Notes under the pieces: generated by a model | What the model saw: the letters and a program-made list of their open reading frames with translations, nothing else | The model's database searches: none | What the model was told of the DNA's origin: nothing | DNA from: Comamonadaceae bacterium | Lineage (GTDB): Bacteria; Pseudomonadota; Gammaproteobacteria; Burkholderiales; Burkholderiaceae_C | NCBI GenBank assembly: GCA_947476465.1 | Contig: CANJQN010000017.1 | Location: 24,641-88,640, forward strand | Length of the DNA: 64,000 nucleotides | Direction: 5' to 3' | Shown: positions 1-8,986 of the stretch, piece by piece | Numbering within the stretch: position 1 is the stretch's first letter | How the letters are laid out: each line of letters begins with the position of its first letter | Translations under genes and position numbers: made by a program

Positions 1-2578
1 GACAGGCTTGGGTGTGCTGCAGCATCTGCCCCGCCAGCAGTGCAGGGTGTGCCGTCTCCTGTGCATCCACCCAAGGGCGCGTCTTGGCTTGCGCAGGTGT
101 CTGCTCGTACATCGGCCGCAGGCGCGCCAGCGGCAGCAGGTAACGAATGCCGTCGAAATGCAATTCGACGCCCTGGCGTGTTCCTGTGCGCAGCCGATAC
201 CCCTCCAGGCCCGCAATTTCGCGTTGCGCCGTGCACACCATCAGCGAGGGATTGCTGTCCAGCCGCAGCGCGCACAGGCCGGCGTCCTTGAACGCCGAGC
301 CGGGGTGCGTCGTTCTGTCGAGCGCAGCGAAGGTGTCTGCCTGTAGCAGTGAGCGCGCCAGTGGCGCTTGTAGGGGCGCGGGCAAGCCGGTGCGAGACAG
401 GCCCGCAGCGATGCGCCTTTGCCAATTGGGCGCATCGGATTCGGTTGACTTTGCCAACCGCTGCAGCAGTTCATCCAGGTCCACATCCAGCGCCTTCAGG
501 AGGCTTTGTTGCAGTGCCTTCGTTGCCGGGGCTTCCAGCACGGCGCAGACCATGGCGGCGGCCACGGCAGGGGCGCCGCGTTGCATGGCATCGGCAGCGG
601 CGCTAGGGCCGAGGGTGCCACTCATGGGGCCGCGCCCCGCTGTGCGCGCAGCCACCAGGGTGAGCTTGTCGTCGTCCGGCAAGAGGTTGGCCGCGACCAC
701 CTCGTGGACGAAGTTGTACAGGCTCTGGCGAATGCCCTCGAGCGAACTTCCGCCAGTGGCGCTGGTCTGCATGGCAACGGAGGCCAGCGGCGGGCGGCCG
801 GTCGCGCCCGCGCCGCTGAGGATGTCCAGCGCCTGGGGCAGCCCAAGGGCATTGCGGTCTGCGGCGAGCACGCAGCGCACGAATGCGCTGGTGACCGTGG
901 GCTTGGCCCACAAGGCCATGGCCATCGGGGTGACCCGGACTGCGCTACCGGGTGCCTGGTACGCATGCATCAGCAGCGCATGGCGATCGCCGGAAGTCAG
1001 GGAGGGCGCGGGTGTCTCGAGCAGGGTCGCCGCATAGGCGGCCGGCGTGTCCGGGTGGCCGTCCGACAGCGTTGCCATCAAGGCACCCGCGTCGCCGATC
1101 GCGCCGGCAAGGCGGACCTTGGCGGCCTCGCCTGCCGCATCGCCTAGCGCTTCGCGCACAAAGGCCACCACGGCCGGTGTCTGGCCGGCCCGCATCGCAT
1201 GGTGCAGCAAGCCGGGTTCGCGGTGGTCCTGCTCGCTCAGGCCGACCAGGCGCTCTGCCGAAGCGGCGCCGTCGTCTTCGGTCCCCGGCATGTCCACACG
1301 GTACAGCTGGGCTACTTGGGCCGATGTCGGATCGAAGTAGTGCTCGGCTACACCTGCGATGAAGGTTCGCAGCGACAGCGACTTCACGGCAGCGAGCGAG
1401 TCAAGCGCCACGCGCTCGTGGCTGACGGTGACGTTCGGGTCGTAGAAGGCCACCACGTAAGCGGGCGCTTCGCCCTTGCGCGCCGGCTTGAACTGCAGTT
1501 CCATGGCCATGGCGTGGGATTCGCTGACGATCAGGAACTTGCGCCGCTCGCCGGGCTTCATTGCGCCAAACTGCCCCTGCAATGCCTCGCCGAGGCGGTC
1601 GATCTGAAACAGCGCTGTGGCGGGTGATTGGCGCAGGCGCAGGTATTGGTCCTCGGTCTGCTCGCTCACATGTTCTCTGATGTCCTGGGTGGCGGCGTAG
1701 TGACGGTAGGACAGGCCGTGGGCACTGCCATGGTCGGCAAGCCATTGCAAGGCCAAGTGGCGGCAAAGGATTGCGCCATGGGGTTTGGCGCCCCCACCCG
1801 TGTGAGGGGCCGATGCCTTGCTTTCCTGAAACGTTGCCAGTCCGTTGAGGTTGGTCGCCAGAAGCTCATCCTGAGTGCCGGCCCAGGCTCGCGGATCTTG
1901 CGGCTTGTTCTGGTAACTCTTGTGGTCCTTGGGCTGGTTGAAGTACACGATGCCGTTGAGAGCGCGTGCCGGTCCTTGTGCCTTGCCGTCGGCATCGGCC
2001 CGCTGCGACGTGGGCTTGATCGTGTGCGCGAGGCGGGTGGCCAGGCCCCTTGTTTCCACCTTCAGGCCGGCCGGCGCGGTCACTCGCCAGCCGGCGGGCC
2101 GCCAGCAATCGAGCTGCACGCTGAGGGCCTCGTCGCGCTGGGTCAATGCATGCAGGTGGATGCGCACACCGGTCTCGGGCACGGGCAGGTTCAGAGTGCG
2201 CAAGCCGGTCAACTGGTTCAAGCCCTCGATGGCCCGGCCCAGTTGCTGATTGTCGCGTGGGGTGGGTAGGTCCACCGCATGGATGCCGCCGTGAGCCGCC
2301 TCGTTGAGCGCGGCCCAGGCCGGCGCAGGCAGGGCATAGACGGCGTCGCGGTCCGCCCCTTCCATCCAGCGCAATGAAAGGTGGCCACCGTCCAGGCGCG
2401 AGAGCAGTTCTTCGGCCAGGCTGGCCTGCCGCTCTGGCGCTACCGCGCCGGCCAGCGCCTGCGCCAATCGCAAGGCCGGCGCGCCTTGCGCGGTTGGACC
2501 GTCAGGGCCGTGGCTGGTCGGCGTCGTGTTGCGCCCGGAGGCCGGCCTGGGCAGCGGGACAAGCTTGTCCAGGGGCAT
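1..2578 (-). CDS. ShET2/EspL-like type III effector cysteine protease, partial (C-terminus beyond window)
   Basis: An unbroken minus-strand frame runs from an ATG at 2578 to the window edge, giving at least 859 residues. Its 3' end lies outside the window. I see a CRHLALQW motif with Cys272, a SESHAMAMELQ motif with His355 and an AFYDPN motif with Asp380. In the ShET2 family, Shigella OspD and E. coli EspL are effector cysteine proteases. From memory the EspL triad is Cys47-His131-Asp153, so the Cys-to-His gap here (83) matches almost exactly and the His-to-Asp gap (25 versus 22) carries a short insertion. The first ~250 residues are a Pro/Ala-rich lead and a separate domain. After the protease the chain is helical and loosely repetitive (GLLHHAMRAGQTP), possibly ankyrin-like. 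An in-frame stop at 2624 limits the start. The gene sits downstream of ureD where ureA would be expected. Family assignment is inferred from motifs; catalysis is untested. Confidence 0.78.
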   Translation of the reverse strand, partial: MPLDKLVPLPRPASGRNTTPTSHGPDGPTAQGAPALRLAQALAGAVAPERQASLAEELLSRLDGGHLSLRWMEGADRDAVYALPAPAWAALNEAAHGGIHAVDLPTPRDNQQLGRAIEGLNQLTGLRTLNLPVPETGVRIHLHALTQRDEALSVQLDCWRPAGWRVTAPAGLKVETRGLATRLAHTIKPTSQRADADGKAQGPARALNGIVYFNQPKDHKSYQNKPQDPRAWAGTQDELLATNLNGLATFQESKASAPHTGGGAKPHGAILCRHLALQWLADHGSAHGLSYRHYAATQDIREHVSEQTEDQYLRLRQSPATALFQIDRLGEALQGQFGAMKPGERRKFLIVSESHAMAMELQFKPARKGEAPAYVVAFYDPNVTVSHERVALDSLAAVKSLSLRTFIAGVAEHYFDPTSAQVAQLYRVDMPGTEDDGAASAERLVGLSEQDHREPGLLHHAMRAGQTPAVVAFVREALGDAAGEAAKVRLAGAIGDAGALMATLSDGHPDTPAAYAATLLETPAPSLTSGDRHALLMHAYQAPGSAVRVTPMAMALWAKPTVTSAFVRCVLAADRNALGLPQALDILSGAGATGRPPLASVAMQTSATGGSSLEGIRQSLYNFVHEVVAANLLPDDDKLTLVAARTAGRGPMSGTLGPSAAADAMQRGAPAVAAAMVCAVLEAPATKALQQSLLKALDVDLDELLQRLAKSTESDAPNWQRRIAAGLSRTGLPAPLQAPLARSLLQADTFAALDRTTHPGSAFKDAGLCALRLDSNPSLMVCTAQREIAGLEGYRLRTGTRQGVELHFDGIRYLLPLARLRPMYEQTPAQAKTRPWVDAQETAHPALLAGQMLQHTQAC

Positions 2579-2730
2579 GCGAACGCTTCGCGTCGATGGT
2601 GGGCTCCCTGGAGGCCGGTGCTTTCACCTTTGCGCCGGCCCTATTGTTGAGCTCAAAGTATGCATGTGATCGACGGGCGTGCCAAGCGGCGATTGCGTTG
2701 GCCGCACGCCTTAGATCCGCGCTGCGGCGC

Positions 2731-2889
2731 TCAAGGAGCGCGCACGTCACCTGCACTGGGGGACGGCTCCGCAGGGGCCTGCGCGCTGTCGAAGCTAACC
2801 ACCTGGGCCATCGCGGCAATGGCCAGGAGGGCAGACACTGCAAAAGCCATCAGGCTATGACGGCGTTGCGAATCCTTGTTGCGCTTCAT
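2731..2889 (-). CDS. Small secreted or membrane-anchored peptide, 52 aa
   Basis: A short frame begins MKRNKDSQRRH, continues with a hydrophobic stretch (LMAFAVSALLAIAAMA) and ends in a Pro/Ala/Ser-rich tail. This is the layout of a signal peptide or single membrane anchor. A GGAG ribosome-binding site lies nine bases before the ATG. It lies between ureD and the ShET2-like effector on the same strand. I do not recognise it. The short length leaves real doubt, but start signal, charge pattern and hydrophobic core agree. Confidence 0.5.
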   Translation of the reverse strand: MKRNKDSQRRHSLMAFAVSALLAIAAMAQVVSFDSAQAPAEPSPSAGDVRAP

Positions 2890-2994
2890 GGTGCGTGACT
2901 CCGGTCCAAGGGGCTGATTGGCCCACGAAGTCTAGGCAGGGCGGCACGATTTTCAAGGCAAATAAGGGGCCGGCCGCGACCTCGCCCATCGTGC

Positions 2995-3825
2995 CTACAA
3001 GGCCCAGGTTCTGGGCGGGTGCGCTGGCAGTCCCCACAGCACAGGACGCCATGCATTGCGAATGGATTTGAGCAGCGCCAAGGCGGGCTCGACCAGCGGT
3101 GCCAGCACCCGGACCACGACGACACGGCCGTTGGGTGCTGTGGCGCCGGCGGTGGCCCTCAGTGAATGGGCTTCGAGCAGCTCGCGTGCAGTGGCCAGGG
3201 CCTGCGCGCGACGCTCGCGCGACAGCTCGGTGCCGGTGGCCAGGAACAAGGTGGCGATGCAGCGATGGCCAGCCAGGCCGAGCGGGCCGTCCATCAGGCG
3301 GGCGTCTTCGGCCGCGATGAGGCCGCGTTCCAGCCAAGCCCCCTCGAGGGTCAGCGCCTGCAGCAGACTGCCACGCACGAAGGGCTGGCCGGCGGCAGGC
3401 AGCCCCAGTGCGCTCACATCCCAGCCGACCAGCTCGGCCCCGGGTTCCAGCGCCATGTGCAACCGGTTCTCGGCCCGACAGCCGCTGTAGCACAGGGCTT
3501 CCAACGGCAGCCATTCAAGCCGCCCGCCCGCGCCCACCCGGATGCGGGTGCGCTGCTCGGCGGCCGGCCCGTCGGTGCGGTAGTAGCGCGTGGCACCCGG
3601 TGTGGTGATCAAACCATGGGCGCCGGGGCCGACCTGCACGTCGATGTCGAGCAGGTCGCCGCCCACCAGCCCGCTGGGCGGGTGGATCAGCACGTTGTGG
3701 CAGATGCCGGGGCCCTCGGGGTGCAGGCTTTGCAGGATGCGCAGCGGGCCGCTGTGCTCGAAGTGCGCGAGCGTGCGCTCACCTTCGCGCCGGTAGTGCA
3801 GCTGAAGCTGCGCATGCCAACTCAT
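2995..3825 (-). CDS. ureD: Urease accessory protein UreD
   Basis: UreD binds the urease apoprotein and, with UreF and UreG, helps load nickel into the active site in the cytosol. The 276-residue protein has the family N-terminus (YRREGERTLAHFEHSGPLRI), the central TTPGATRYYRTDG segment and the typical ending RTWAL. The length is normal. It follows an NMT1-type ABC transporter on the same strand, with a REP-filled gap. In most relatives ureA follows directly, but here a small peptide gene and an effector-like gene follow instead. The urease structural genes are either further left, outside the window, or absent. Confidence 0.93.
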   Translation of the reverse strand: MSWHAQLQLHYRREGERTLAHFEHSGPLRILQSLHPEGPGICHNVLIHPPSGLVGGDLLDIDVQVGPGAHGLITTPGATRYYRTDGPAAEQRTRIRVGAGGRLEWLPLEALCYSGCRAENRLHMALEPGAELVGWDVSALGLPAAGQPFVRGSLLQALTLEGAWLERGLIAAEDARLMDGPLGLAGHRCIATLFLATGTELSRERRAQALATARELLEAHSLRATAGATAPNGRVVVVRVLAPLVEPALALLKSIRNAWRPVLWGLPAHPPRTWAL

Positions 3826-3830
3826 TTCCC

Positions 3831-3980
3831 GTCATCCCCGCGAAGGCGGGGATCCAGGCTCAGGCCGAGCGCAGCGAAGGCCCGTGGCGCCGGACATGTC
3901 GCGCTCCTGGATCCCCGCCTTCGCGGGGATGACGAGTGGGTGTCCTGGATCCCTGTCCCGACCGTCGCGGGGATGACGAG
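3831..3980. repeat. Cluster of REP-like palindromes (GTCATCCCCGCGAAGGCGGG type)
   Basis: Two good copies, in opposite orientations at 3831-3857 and 3907-3932, and one degraded copy at about 3943-3980, fill the gap between the permease gene and ureD. Each is a self-complementary CCCCGCGAAGGCGGGG hairpin flanked by GTCAT and ATCCAG. The same unit recurs at 19.8, 27.1-27.2 and 63.8-63.9 kb. Such hairpins can dampen transcription or stabilise mRNA; here they could uncouple ureD from the transporter genes. Confidence 0.85.
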
Positions 3981-3997
3981 ATGGGTGTCGTCGGTCG

Positions 3998-4783
3998 TCA
4001 CTGCATCTGAGAGCCGCGATGCGCCCAGGCGGTGGTGTGTTTTTCCACATAGCTGAAAAGCTCATACATCGCCATGGCCATCGCGCCCACCACCACCAGG
4101 CCGGCGAAGGCCAGGCCCATTTGCATGGCGGAACCCGCCGAGATCAGCAGGTAGCCGATGCCCTCGTTGGCTGCGGTCATCTCCGACACGGTGGTGCCCA
4201 CGAAGGCCAGCGTGATCGCCACCTTGAGCGAGCCGTAGAAGTAGGGCATGGAACGCGGCAGCCCCACCTTCACCAGCACGTCCCAGCGCTTGGCGCCCAG
4301 CACGCGCAGCACGTCCTCGAGCTCGGGCTCGAGCGTGGCCAGGCCGGTGGCGATGTTGACAGTGATCGGAAAGAACGAGATCAGGAAGGCCGTGAGAATC
4401 GCCGGCCCGATGCCGATGCCGAACCACACCACCAAAATGGGCACGAACGCCGCCTTGGGCAGCGCATTGAAGGCCGTCATCAGCGGGTACACCGCCGCAT
4501 AGGCCAGGCGCGAACTGCCAATCAGAAAGCCCAGCAGCACCCCGACCACGATGGCGATGCCAAATCCCGCCATCGTCACCCAGTAGGTGCGCCAGGCATG
4601 GGCCGCGATCACGCCGCGATACTCGATCATCTGGGTCCAGATGCGCGCCGGGCTCGGGAAGATGAACTCCGACACCTGGAAGGCGCTGCAGATCGCCTGC
4701 CACAGGGCGATGGTGATCGCCAGCAGCACCCAGGGTGACCAGGCCTGCACCCGCTTGTTGCTCGCCATACTCGCTGCGCTCAT
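3998..4783 (-). CDS. ABC transporter permease, NMT1/SsuC type
   Basis: This is an inner-membrane permease of the nitrate/taurine/pyrimidine-like class. The 261-residue protein has about six hydrophobic segments and the coupling-helix (EAA) motif around VLRVLGAKRWDVLVKVGLP near residue 165, where it would contact the ATPase. The ATG overlaps the ATPase stop by four bases, so the two are translationally coupled. Neighbours (ureD downstream, purine genes nearby) suggest a nitrogen compound such as a nucleobase, ureide or thiamine-like precursor as substrate, but sequence alone does not settle it. Confidence 0.9.
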   Translation of the reverse strand: MSAASMASNKRVQAWSPWVLLAITIALWQAICSAFQVSEFIFPSPARIWTQMIEYRGVIAAHAWRTYWVTMAGFGIAIVVGVLLGFLIGSSRLAYAAVYPLMTAFNALPKAAFVPILVVWFGIGIGPAILTAFLISFFPITVNIATGLATLEPELEDVLRVLGAKRWDVLVKVGLPRSMPYFYGSLKVAITLAFVGTTVSEMTAANEGIGYLLISAGSAMQMGLAFAGLVVVGAMAMAMYELFSYVEKHTTAWAHRGSQMQ

Positions 4784-5634
4784 GCTGCGGCCCCTGCAGT
4801 GGTCTTGCGGATCGCGCCGATGTGCCCGCGCAGTTCGTGAACGATGTCGGTGAACTCTTTGGTGTAGGTCACCTCCAGCTCACGCGGGCGCGGCAGCGCG
4901 ATCTCGCGGCGCACGACGAAGCGGCCAGGGCTCTTGCTCATGACATAGACCGTGTCGGCCAGGAAGGCGGATTCACGCAGGTCGTGCGTGACCAAAATAA
5001 CGTTGAAGCGCTGCTCGGTCCACAGGTCGCGCAGGATGCACCACAGCTCTTCGCGGGTGAACGCGTCGAGCGCGCCGAAGGGCTCGTCCAGCAGCAGCAT
5101 CTTGGGCTCATGGATCAGCGCGCGGCAGATGCTGGCGCGCTGCTGCATGCCGCCAGACAGCTGCCAGGGGAATTTGTCCTCGTAGCCGGCCAGACCCACC
5201 TTGCGCAGCAAGGCGCGCGCGCGTTCGGCGTACTCGGCGTGCTTTTGCTTGAAGCTGGAGCGAAAGGGCTCGACGATCTCCAGCGGCAGCAGCACGTTGT
5301 CGACCGTGGTGCGCCAGGGCAGCAGCGAGGGCGCCTGGAAGGCCATGCCGGAGATTTTCAGCGGGCCAGCCACCGGCTGGCCGTCGATCAGGATGCGCCC
5401 GCGCGAGGGCATCTTCAGGCCGGTGGCCAGCTTCATGAAGGTCGACTTGCCGCAGCCCGAAGGCCCGACGATGGCGATGAACTCGCCCTGGCGCACCTTC
5501 AGGTCGATGGCCTCGACCGCGAAATTGTTCTGCGCCAGCAGCTCGTCGTTGTAGGCCAGCCAGACGTCGCCGAAGTCGACGAAGGCCGGCGCCGAGCCGT
5601 CCGCGGCGCTTGTGGCGATCGTCTGTGCCCTCAT
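4780..5634 (-). CDS. ABC transporter ATP-binding protein, NMT1/SsuB type
   Basis: This is the ATPase of the importer. With the start at 5634 (MRAQTIATS) it has 284 residues and overlaps the binding-protein stop by four bases (ATGA). A longer frame from 5697 would overlap the upstream gene much further and is less likely. Visible motifs are Walker A GPSGCGKST at about 57-65, the LSGGMQQRA signature and Walker B LLLDEPFGALD. It works with the permease downstream and the periplasmic protein upstream. Confidence 0.92.
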   Translation of the reverse strand: MRAQTIATSAADGSAPAFVDFGDVWLAYNDELLAQNNFAVEAIDLKVRQGEFIAIVGPSGCGKSTFMKLATGLKMPSRGRILIDGQPVAGPLKISGMAFQAPSLLPWRTTVDNVLLPLEIVEPFRSSFKQKHAEYAERARALLRKVGLAGYEDKFPWQLSGGMQQRASICRALIHEPKMLLLDEPFGALDAFTREELWCILRDLWTEQRFNVILVTHDLRESAFLADTVYVMSKSPGRFVVRREIALPRPRELEVTYTKEFTDIVHELRGHIGAIRKTTAGAAA

Positions 5635-6674
5635 CGCTTGGGCACGGGCAGCACCCCGGCGAGTTCGGCCTTGGCCGGCAGGAACGAGCCGTTCCACACC
5701 GCGTCGGGGCTGACGCGGGTCTTGGTGCCGAAGGCATCCGAGACCTGCGAGGCCATCAGCGACAGGCGGCCCGGGATGAGCTGACCGAAGCCTTCGGCAC
5801 GCGCGTCGGCGCTGTTGATCACCGTGTCGATGGCCAGCTTCAGGCGCCGGGTCTCCAACTCGGTGTTGATGATGCCGTCGCGTTGCTTGACGAACTCGAT
5901 GGCCGCAGCGGGATTGGCCATCACCTCCTTGGCGCCCTTGGCGAAGGCCGACAGGAAGGCCCGCACCGCCTGCGGGTTCTCGCGAATGATCTTGGGCGTG
6001 GCGATGATCACATTGCCATACAGCTTGACGCCGTAATCGGGGTAGGGCAGCACGACCACGTCCGAGGCCTTGACGCCGCGGGCCTCCAGGTTGAGCAGCG
6101 AGGTAAAGGTGAAGCCGGTGATGGCGTCCACGTCGCCACGGGCCAGCATGGTCTCGCGCAGTGGCGGGTCCATCGCCGTCCAGTTGACCGGGCCGATGTT
6201 GTTGGCCTTCTGGAAGATGGGGAAGGCGCGGCGGCCGGCGTCAAACACTGGCGCGCCCAACTTCTTGCCGGCCAGGTCGGCCGGCTTGGTGATGCCCGAC
6301 TTCTTGAGGGCCATCACCGAAGCCGGTGTGTTGTTGTAGACCACCATCACCGCCACCGGCTTGTTCGGCGCATCGGGGTTGTTGGCGTGGAACTCCATCA
6401 GGGCTGCCAGATCGGCAAAACCGATGTCGTAGGTGCCCGAGGCCACCCGCGTCACCGCGGCGCCCGAACCGTTGCCCGCGTCCACCGTCACATCCAGGCC
6501 GGCCGCCTTGAACTGGCCCTTGGCCACCGGCAGCAGGAAGAACGCCGCCGGGCCTTCGAAGCGCCAATCGAGCTGGAACTTGATTGGTGTGAGCGCCTGT
6601 GCGTGGGCCATGGGCAGCAGGCCAGCGCCCAGGGCGAGCGCGGCGGCAGATTGAAGGAACCATCTCTTGGTCAT
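5631..6674 (-). CDS. ABC transporter substrate-binding protein, NMT1/THI5-like
   Basis: This is a periplasmic binding protein that feeds the permease/ATPase pair. The 347-residue product has a signal peptide (MTKRWFLQSAAALALGAG, cleavage near MAHA/QA) and the NMT1 core: FQLDWRFEGPAAFFLLPVAKGQF, then VDAGNGSGAAVTRVASGTYDIGFAD. It is the first gene of the transporter-ureD set, and the ~290 bases upstream should carry the promoter. Relatives bind thiamine precursors, pyrimidines, riboflavin or sulfonates. The purine and urea context favours a nitrogenous ligand, as an inference. Confidence 0.92.
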   Translation of the reverse strand: MTKRWFLQSAAALALGAGLLPMAHAQALTPIKFQLDWRFEGPAAFFLLPVAKGQFKAAGLDVTVDAGNGSGAAVTRVASGTYDIGFADLAALMEFHANNPDAPNKPVAVMVVYNNTPASVMALKKSGITKPADLAGKKLGAPVFDAGRRAFPIFQKANNIGPVNWTAMDPPLRETMLARGDVDAITGFTFTSLLNLEARGVKASDVVVLPYPDYGVKLYGNVIIATPKIIRENPQAVRAFLSAFAKGAKEVMANPAAAIEFVKQRDGIINTELETRRLKLAIDTVINSADARAEGFGQLIPGRLSLMASQVSDAFGTKTRVSPDAVWNGSFLPAKAELAGVLPVPKR

Positions 6675-6966
6675 GCGGAATCTCCAGAAATGAGAAAAAA
6701 CGAGAACTCAACCGTCAAAGCAAGAAGGGTGCCTTGGTGCGGCTTCCACGGCAACAGGGGAAAGCCGGATAGCCGGCGCGGCCGGCCAGGCGCGCCCAGG
6801 CTGCGCACTGCTTGCCGCTGGGGTAGGGCTTATCCGACGGGGCGACGCGCCAAGCACGCACGGCCAACCTGAGCCGGCGACTACGCCCGCGCTTGGTGGC
6901 CGCAACCATATTTGATTGACCGGCTGCCGGTTTGAACAACACGCCCCTGCGGCAAAGGAGTCTTTC

Positions 6967-7233
6967 ATGAACGTTCTGATCTGGTTGATCGTCGGCGGGA
7001 TTGTCGGGTGGCTGGCCAGCCTCGCCATGCGTACCGACGGGCAACAGGGCATCTTGCTGAACGTGGTGGTCGGCATCGTCGGCGCCTTCATCGGCGGCTG
7101 GGTGATATCGCCCATGGTCGGTGTGGTGACCATCAATGAAGGCATCAGCATCGGCTCGATCGCGGTGTCGCTGGTGGGCGCGGTCATCTTGCTGGCCATC
7201 GTGAACCTGTTGCGCAGCGGCACCATGCGCTAA
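6967..7233 (+). CDS. GlsB/YeaQ/YmgE-family small membrane protein
   Basis: The 88-residue protein has three glycine-rich hydrophobic segments (MNVLIWLIVGGIVGWLASL, GIVGAFIGGWVI, VSLVGAVILLAIVNLL), the pattern of the transglycosylase-associated/GlsB family of stress-linked inner-membrane proteins. The start at 6967 is fixed by GGAG about six bases upstream. It stands alone, divergent from the ABC operon and convergent with puuE, and is not obviously tied to purine metabolism. Confidence 0.9.
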   Translation: MNVLIWLIVGGIVGWLASLAMRTDGQQGILLNVVVGIVGAFIGGWVISPMVGVVTINEGISIGSIAVSLVGAVILLAIVNLLRSGTMR

Positions 7234-7249
7234 GACAGTTCGGTCGGGT

Positions 7250-8185
7250 CTAACCCCCGTAGGGGTGGACCCGCCTCCAGTGCCGTGCAATGTCGATCCG
7301 GCGGCACACCCAGACGCGGTCGTGGTGGGCGATATGGTCCAGAAACCGCTGCAGCGCCACGATGCGCCCGGGCCGCCCCAGCAGGCGGCAGTGCATGCCC
7401 ACCGACATCATCTTGGGTGCCTCGTCGCCTTCGGCGTAAAGCGCATCGAAGCTGTCCTTGAGGTACTGGAAGAAAGGATCGGCGTGCGAGAAACCCTGCG
7501 GCAGGGAAAACCGCATGTCGTTGCAATCGAGCGTGTAGGGCACCACCAGATGTGGCACCACCACACCGTCGGTGCGGCGCACCTTCATCCACAGGGGCAG
7601 GTCGTCCCCGTAATAGTCGCTGTCGTAGTCGAAGCCGCCGTGGTCGGCCACCAGCCGGCGCGTGTTGGGGCTGTCGCGGCCGGTGTACCAGCCCAGCGGC
7701 CGCTCGCCGGTGAGCTTTTCGATGATGTCCATGCCGATGCGCAGGTGCTCGCGCTCGGTGGCTTCGTCCATGCCCTGGTAGTGGATCCAGCGCCAGCCGT
7801 GGCAGGCGATCTCGTGGCCCAGTTCCTTGAAGGCGGCGGTGAGTTCGGGGTGGCGCTGCAACGCCATGCTCACGCCGAAAACGGTCAGCGGCAGGCCGCG
7901 TTTTTCGAACTCCCGCAGGATGCGCCATACGCCGGCGCGTGAGCCGTATTCGTAGACGCTTTCCATGCTCAGGTGCCGATCCGGGTAGCTGGCCGGGTTG
8001 AACATCTCGGACAGGAACTGCTCCGAGCCCCCATCGCCATGCAGCACGGCGCTTTCGCCGCCTTCCTCGTAATTGAGCACGAATTGCACCGCGATGCGGG
8101 CATTGCCGGGCCATTGCGCATGCGGCGGGCGCGGGCCGTAGCCGACCAGGTCGCGCGGGTAGGGGGCGGTGGTGTCGTAGATCAT
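7250..8185 (-). CDS. puuE: Allantoinase PuuE (polysaccharide-deacetylase fold)
   Basis: PuuE hydrolyses allantoin to allantoate without the metal-dependent amidohydrolase fold. The 311-residue protein starts YDTTAPYPRDLVGYGPRPPHAQWPGNARIAV and has the family segments FVLNYEEGGE, HGWRWIHYQG and GWYTGRDSPNTR, and the length is normal. With UraH, PuuD and XdhABC nearby it belongs to the urate-to-allantoate branch. The usual companions uraD and allantoicase are not in the window. An unrelated effector-like gene lies 85 bases upstream on the same strand. Confidence 0.93.
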   Translation of the reverse strand: MIYDTTAPYPRDLVGYGPRPPHAQWPGNARIAVQFVLNYEEGGESAVLHGDGGSEQFLSEMFNPASYPDRHLSMESVYEYGSRAGVWRILREFEKRGLPLTVFGVSMALQRHPELTAAFKELGHEIACHGWRWIHYQGMDEATEREHLRIGMDIIEKLTGERPLGWYTGRDSPNTRRLVADHGGFDYDSDYYGDDLPLWMKVRRTDGVVVPHLVVPYTLDCNDMRFSLPQGFSHADPFFQYLKDSFDALYAEGDEAPKMMSVGMHCRLLGRPGRIVALQRFLDHIAHHDRVWVCRRIDIARHWRRVHPYGG

Positions 8186-8270
8186 CGGATGGGCCCCTGG
8201 GCCACCGCGCCGTGTTCAGCGGGTGCCGGGCTTCACCTCAGCATGATACGGGAGCGAAGTTTGTCGCCGG

Positions 8271-8873
8271 TCAGGGCGCGCCGCCCAGCTGCGTCATCAA
8301 GGCACCGTACGCTGTCTCGCCAATCCGCCCTTGCTGGTGGGCCGTGGCCACGATCGCCAAATACGCTTGCCGCTGCGATGCGGGTTCCCCGGCCAACCGG
8401 CGGGCCAGCGCGCTCGTGCCGGTGGACAGCAGCGCCGCGTCTTGCGTGGCCATGGGGTCGGCCATGCGCAACAAGATGCCCAGCGCGGCCGAGGGCGGCG
8501 TGCCAGGGTTGGACATCACGGCGCTGAGCACCTGGGCGTTGGCGCTGCGGCGCTGAGCGGCGGATTCGGGCGCGGCGCCGCGCGTCGAGGGGGGTGCGAT
8601 GTCGTGCGGCACGCGGGCGTGCCCGCCGGCGCAGTCGGCGCCCTGCGCCTCCACGCGGGTGCTCGCATCCGAGGCACCGGCGACGGCAGCGGCCGTGCCG
8701 GCGGTGACGCGGCGCGCGCTCAGCGCGGTCTCGGGGCCGCGCTCTTGAATGAGTTCACCGCGCGGCGCCGGCAGCTTGCCCGCAAGGGTTGCACCCCCGT
8801 GGGGACTGACCGACCGCGGATCCAGGCGCGTGGCGAACGATCCTGGGACAGATACGGGTTTGATACCGATCAT
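8271..8873 (-). CDS. Unknown protein, 200 aa, effector-like composition
   Basis: I do not recognise this protein. The start at 8873 (MIGIKPVSVPGSF) is supported by AAGGAG seven bases upstream; a longer frame from 8984 lacks such a site. The first ~120 residues are rich in Ala, Ser, Pro, Gly and Arg with no hydrophobic signal. The last ~80 form helices (NAQVLSAVMSN, ALGILLRMADP, LARRLAGEPASQRQAYLAIVATAHQQGRIG). A disordered Ser/Pro-rich start followed by a helical domain is common in type III cargo, and other effector-like genes flank this region, but that is only suggestive. It lies between uraH (divergent) and puuE. Confidence 0.6.
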   Translation of the reverse strand: MIGIKPVSVPGSFATRLDPRSVSPHGGATLAGKLPAPRGELIQERGPETALSARRVTAGTAAAVAGASDASTRVEAQGADCAGGHARVPHDIAPPSTRGAAPESAAQRRSANAQVLSAVMSNPGTPPSAALGILLRMADPMATQDAALLSTGTSALARRLAGEPASQRQAYLAIVATAHQQGRIGETAYGALMTQLGGAP

Positions 8874-8986
8874 TGCGCACTCCTTGCTGACTTGCTTGCC
8901 ATGTTGTGTGCAGTGAGTAGCGCGCGCGCCCCGCTGGTTCCGTGGCCGCGCCGATACACTGGCGTTTATCAATCCGGGAGTCATCG

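Noticed and set aside
2579..3000. PIP-box (TTCG-N16-TTCG) or hrp box before the ShET2-like gene
   Set aside because: Only a single good half-site was seen; no full motif at correct spacing.
3056..4056. Long plus-strand ORFs opposite ureD, and similar long ORFs opposite xdhB, recJ, tctA and the effector-like genes
   Set aside because: They are shadows of real genes in GC-rich DNA, with low-complexity Arg/Gly/His composition and no ribosome sites.
8874..8986. GGAACC followed by TCACTGC upstream of the 200-aa unknown gene, as a further hrp box
   Set aside because: The spacing is 19 bases rather than 15-16 and the final A is missing.
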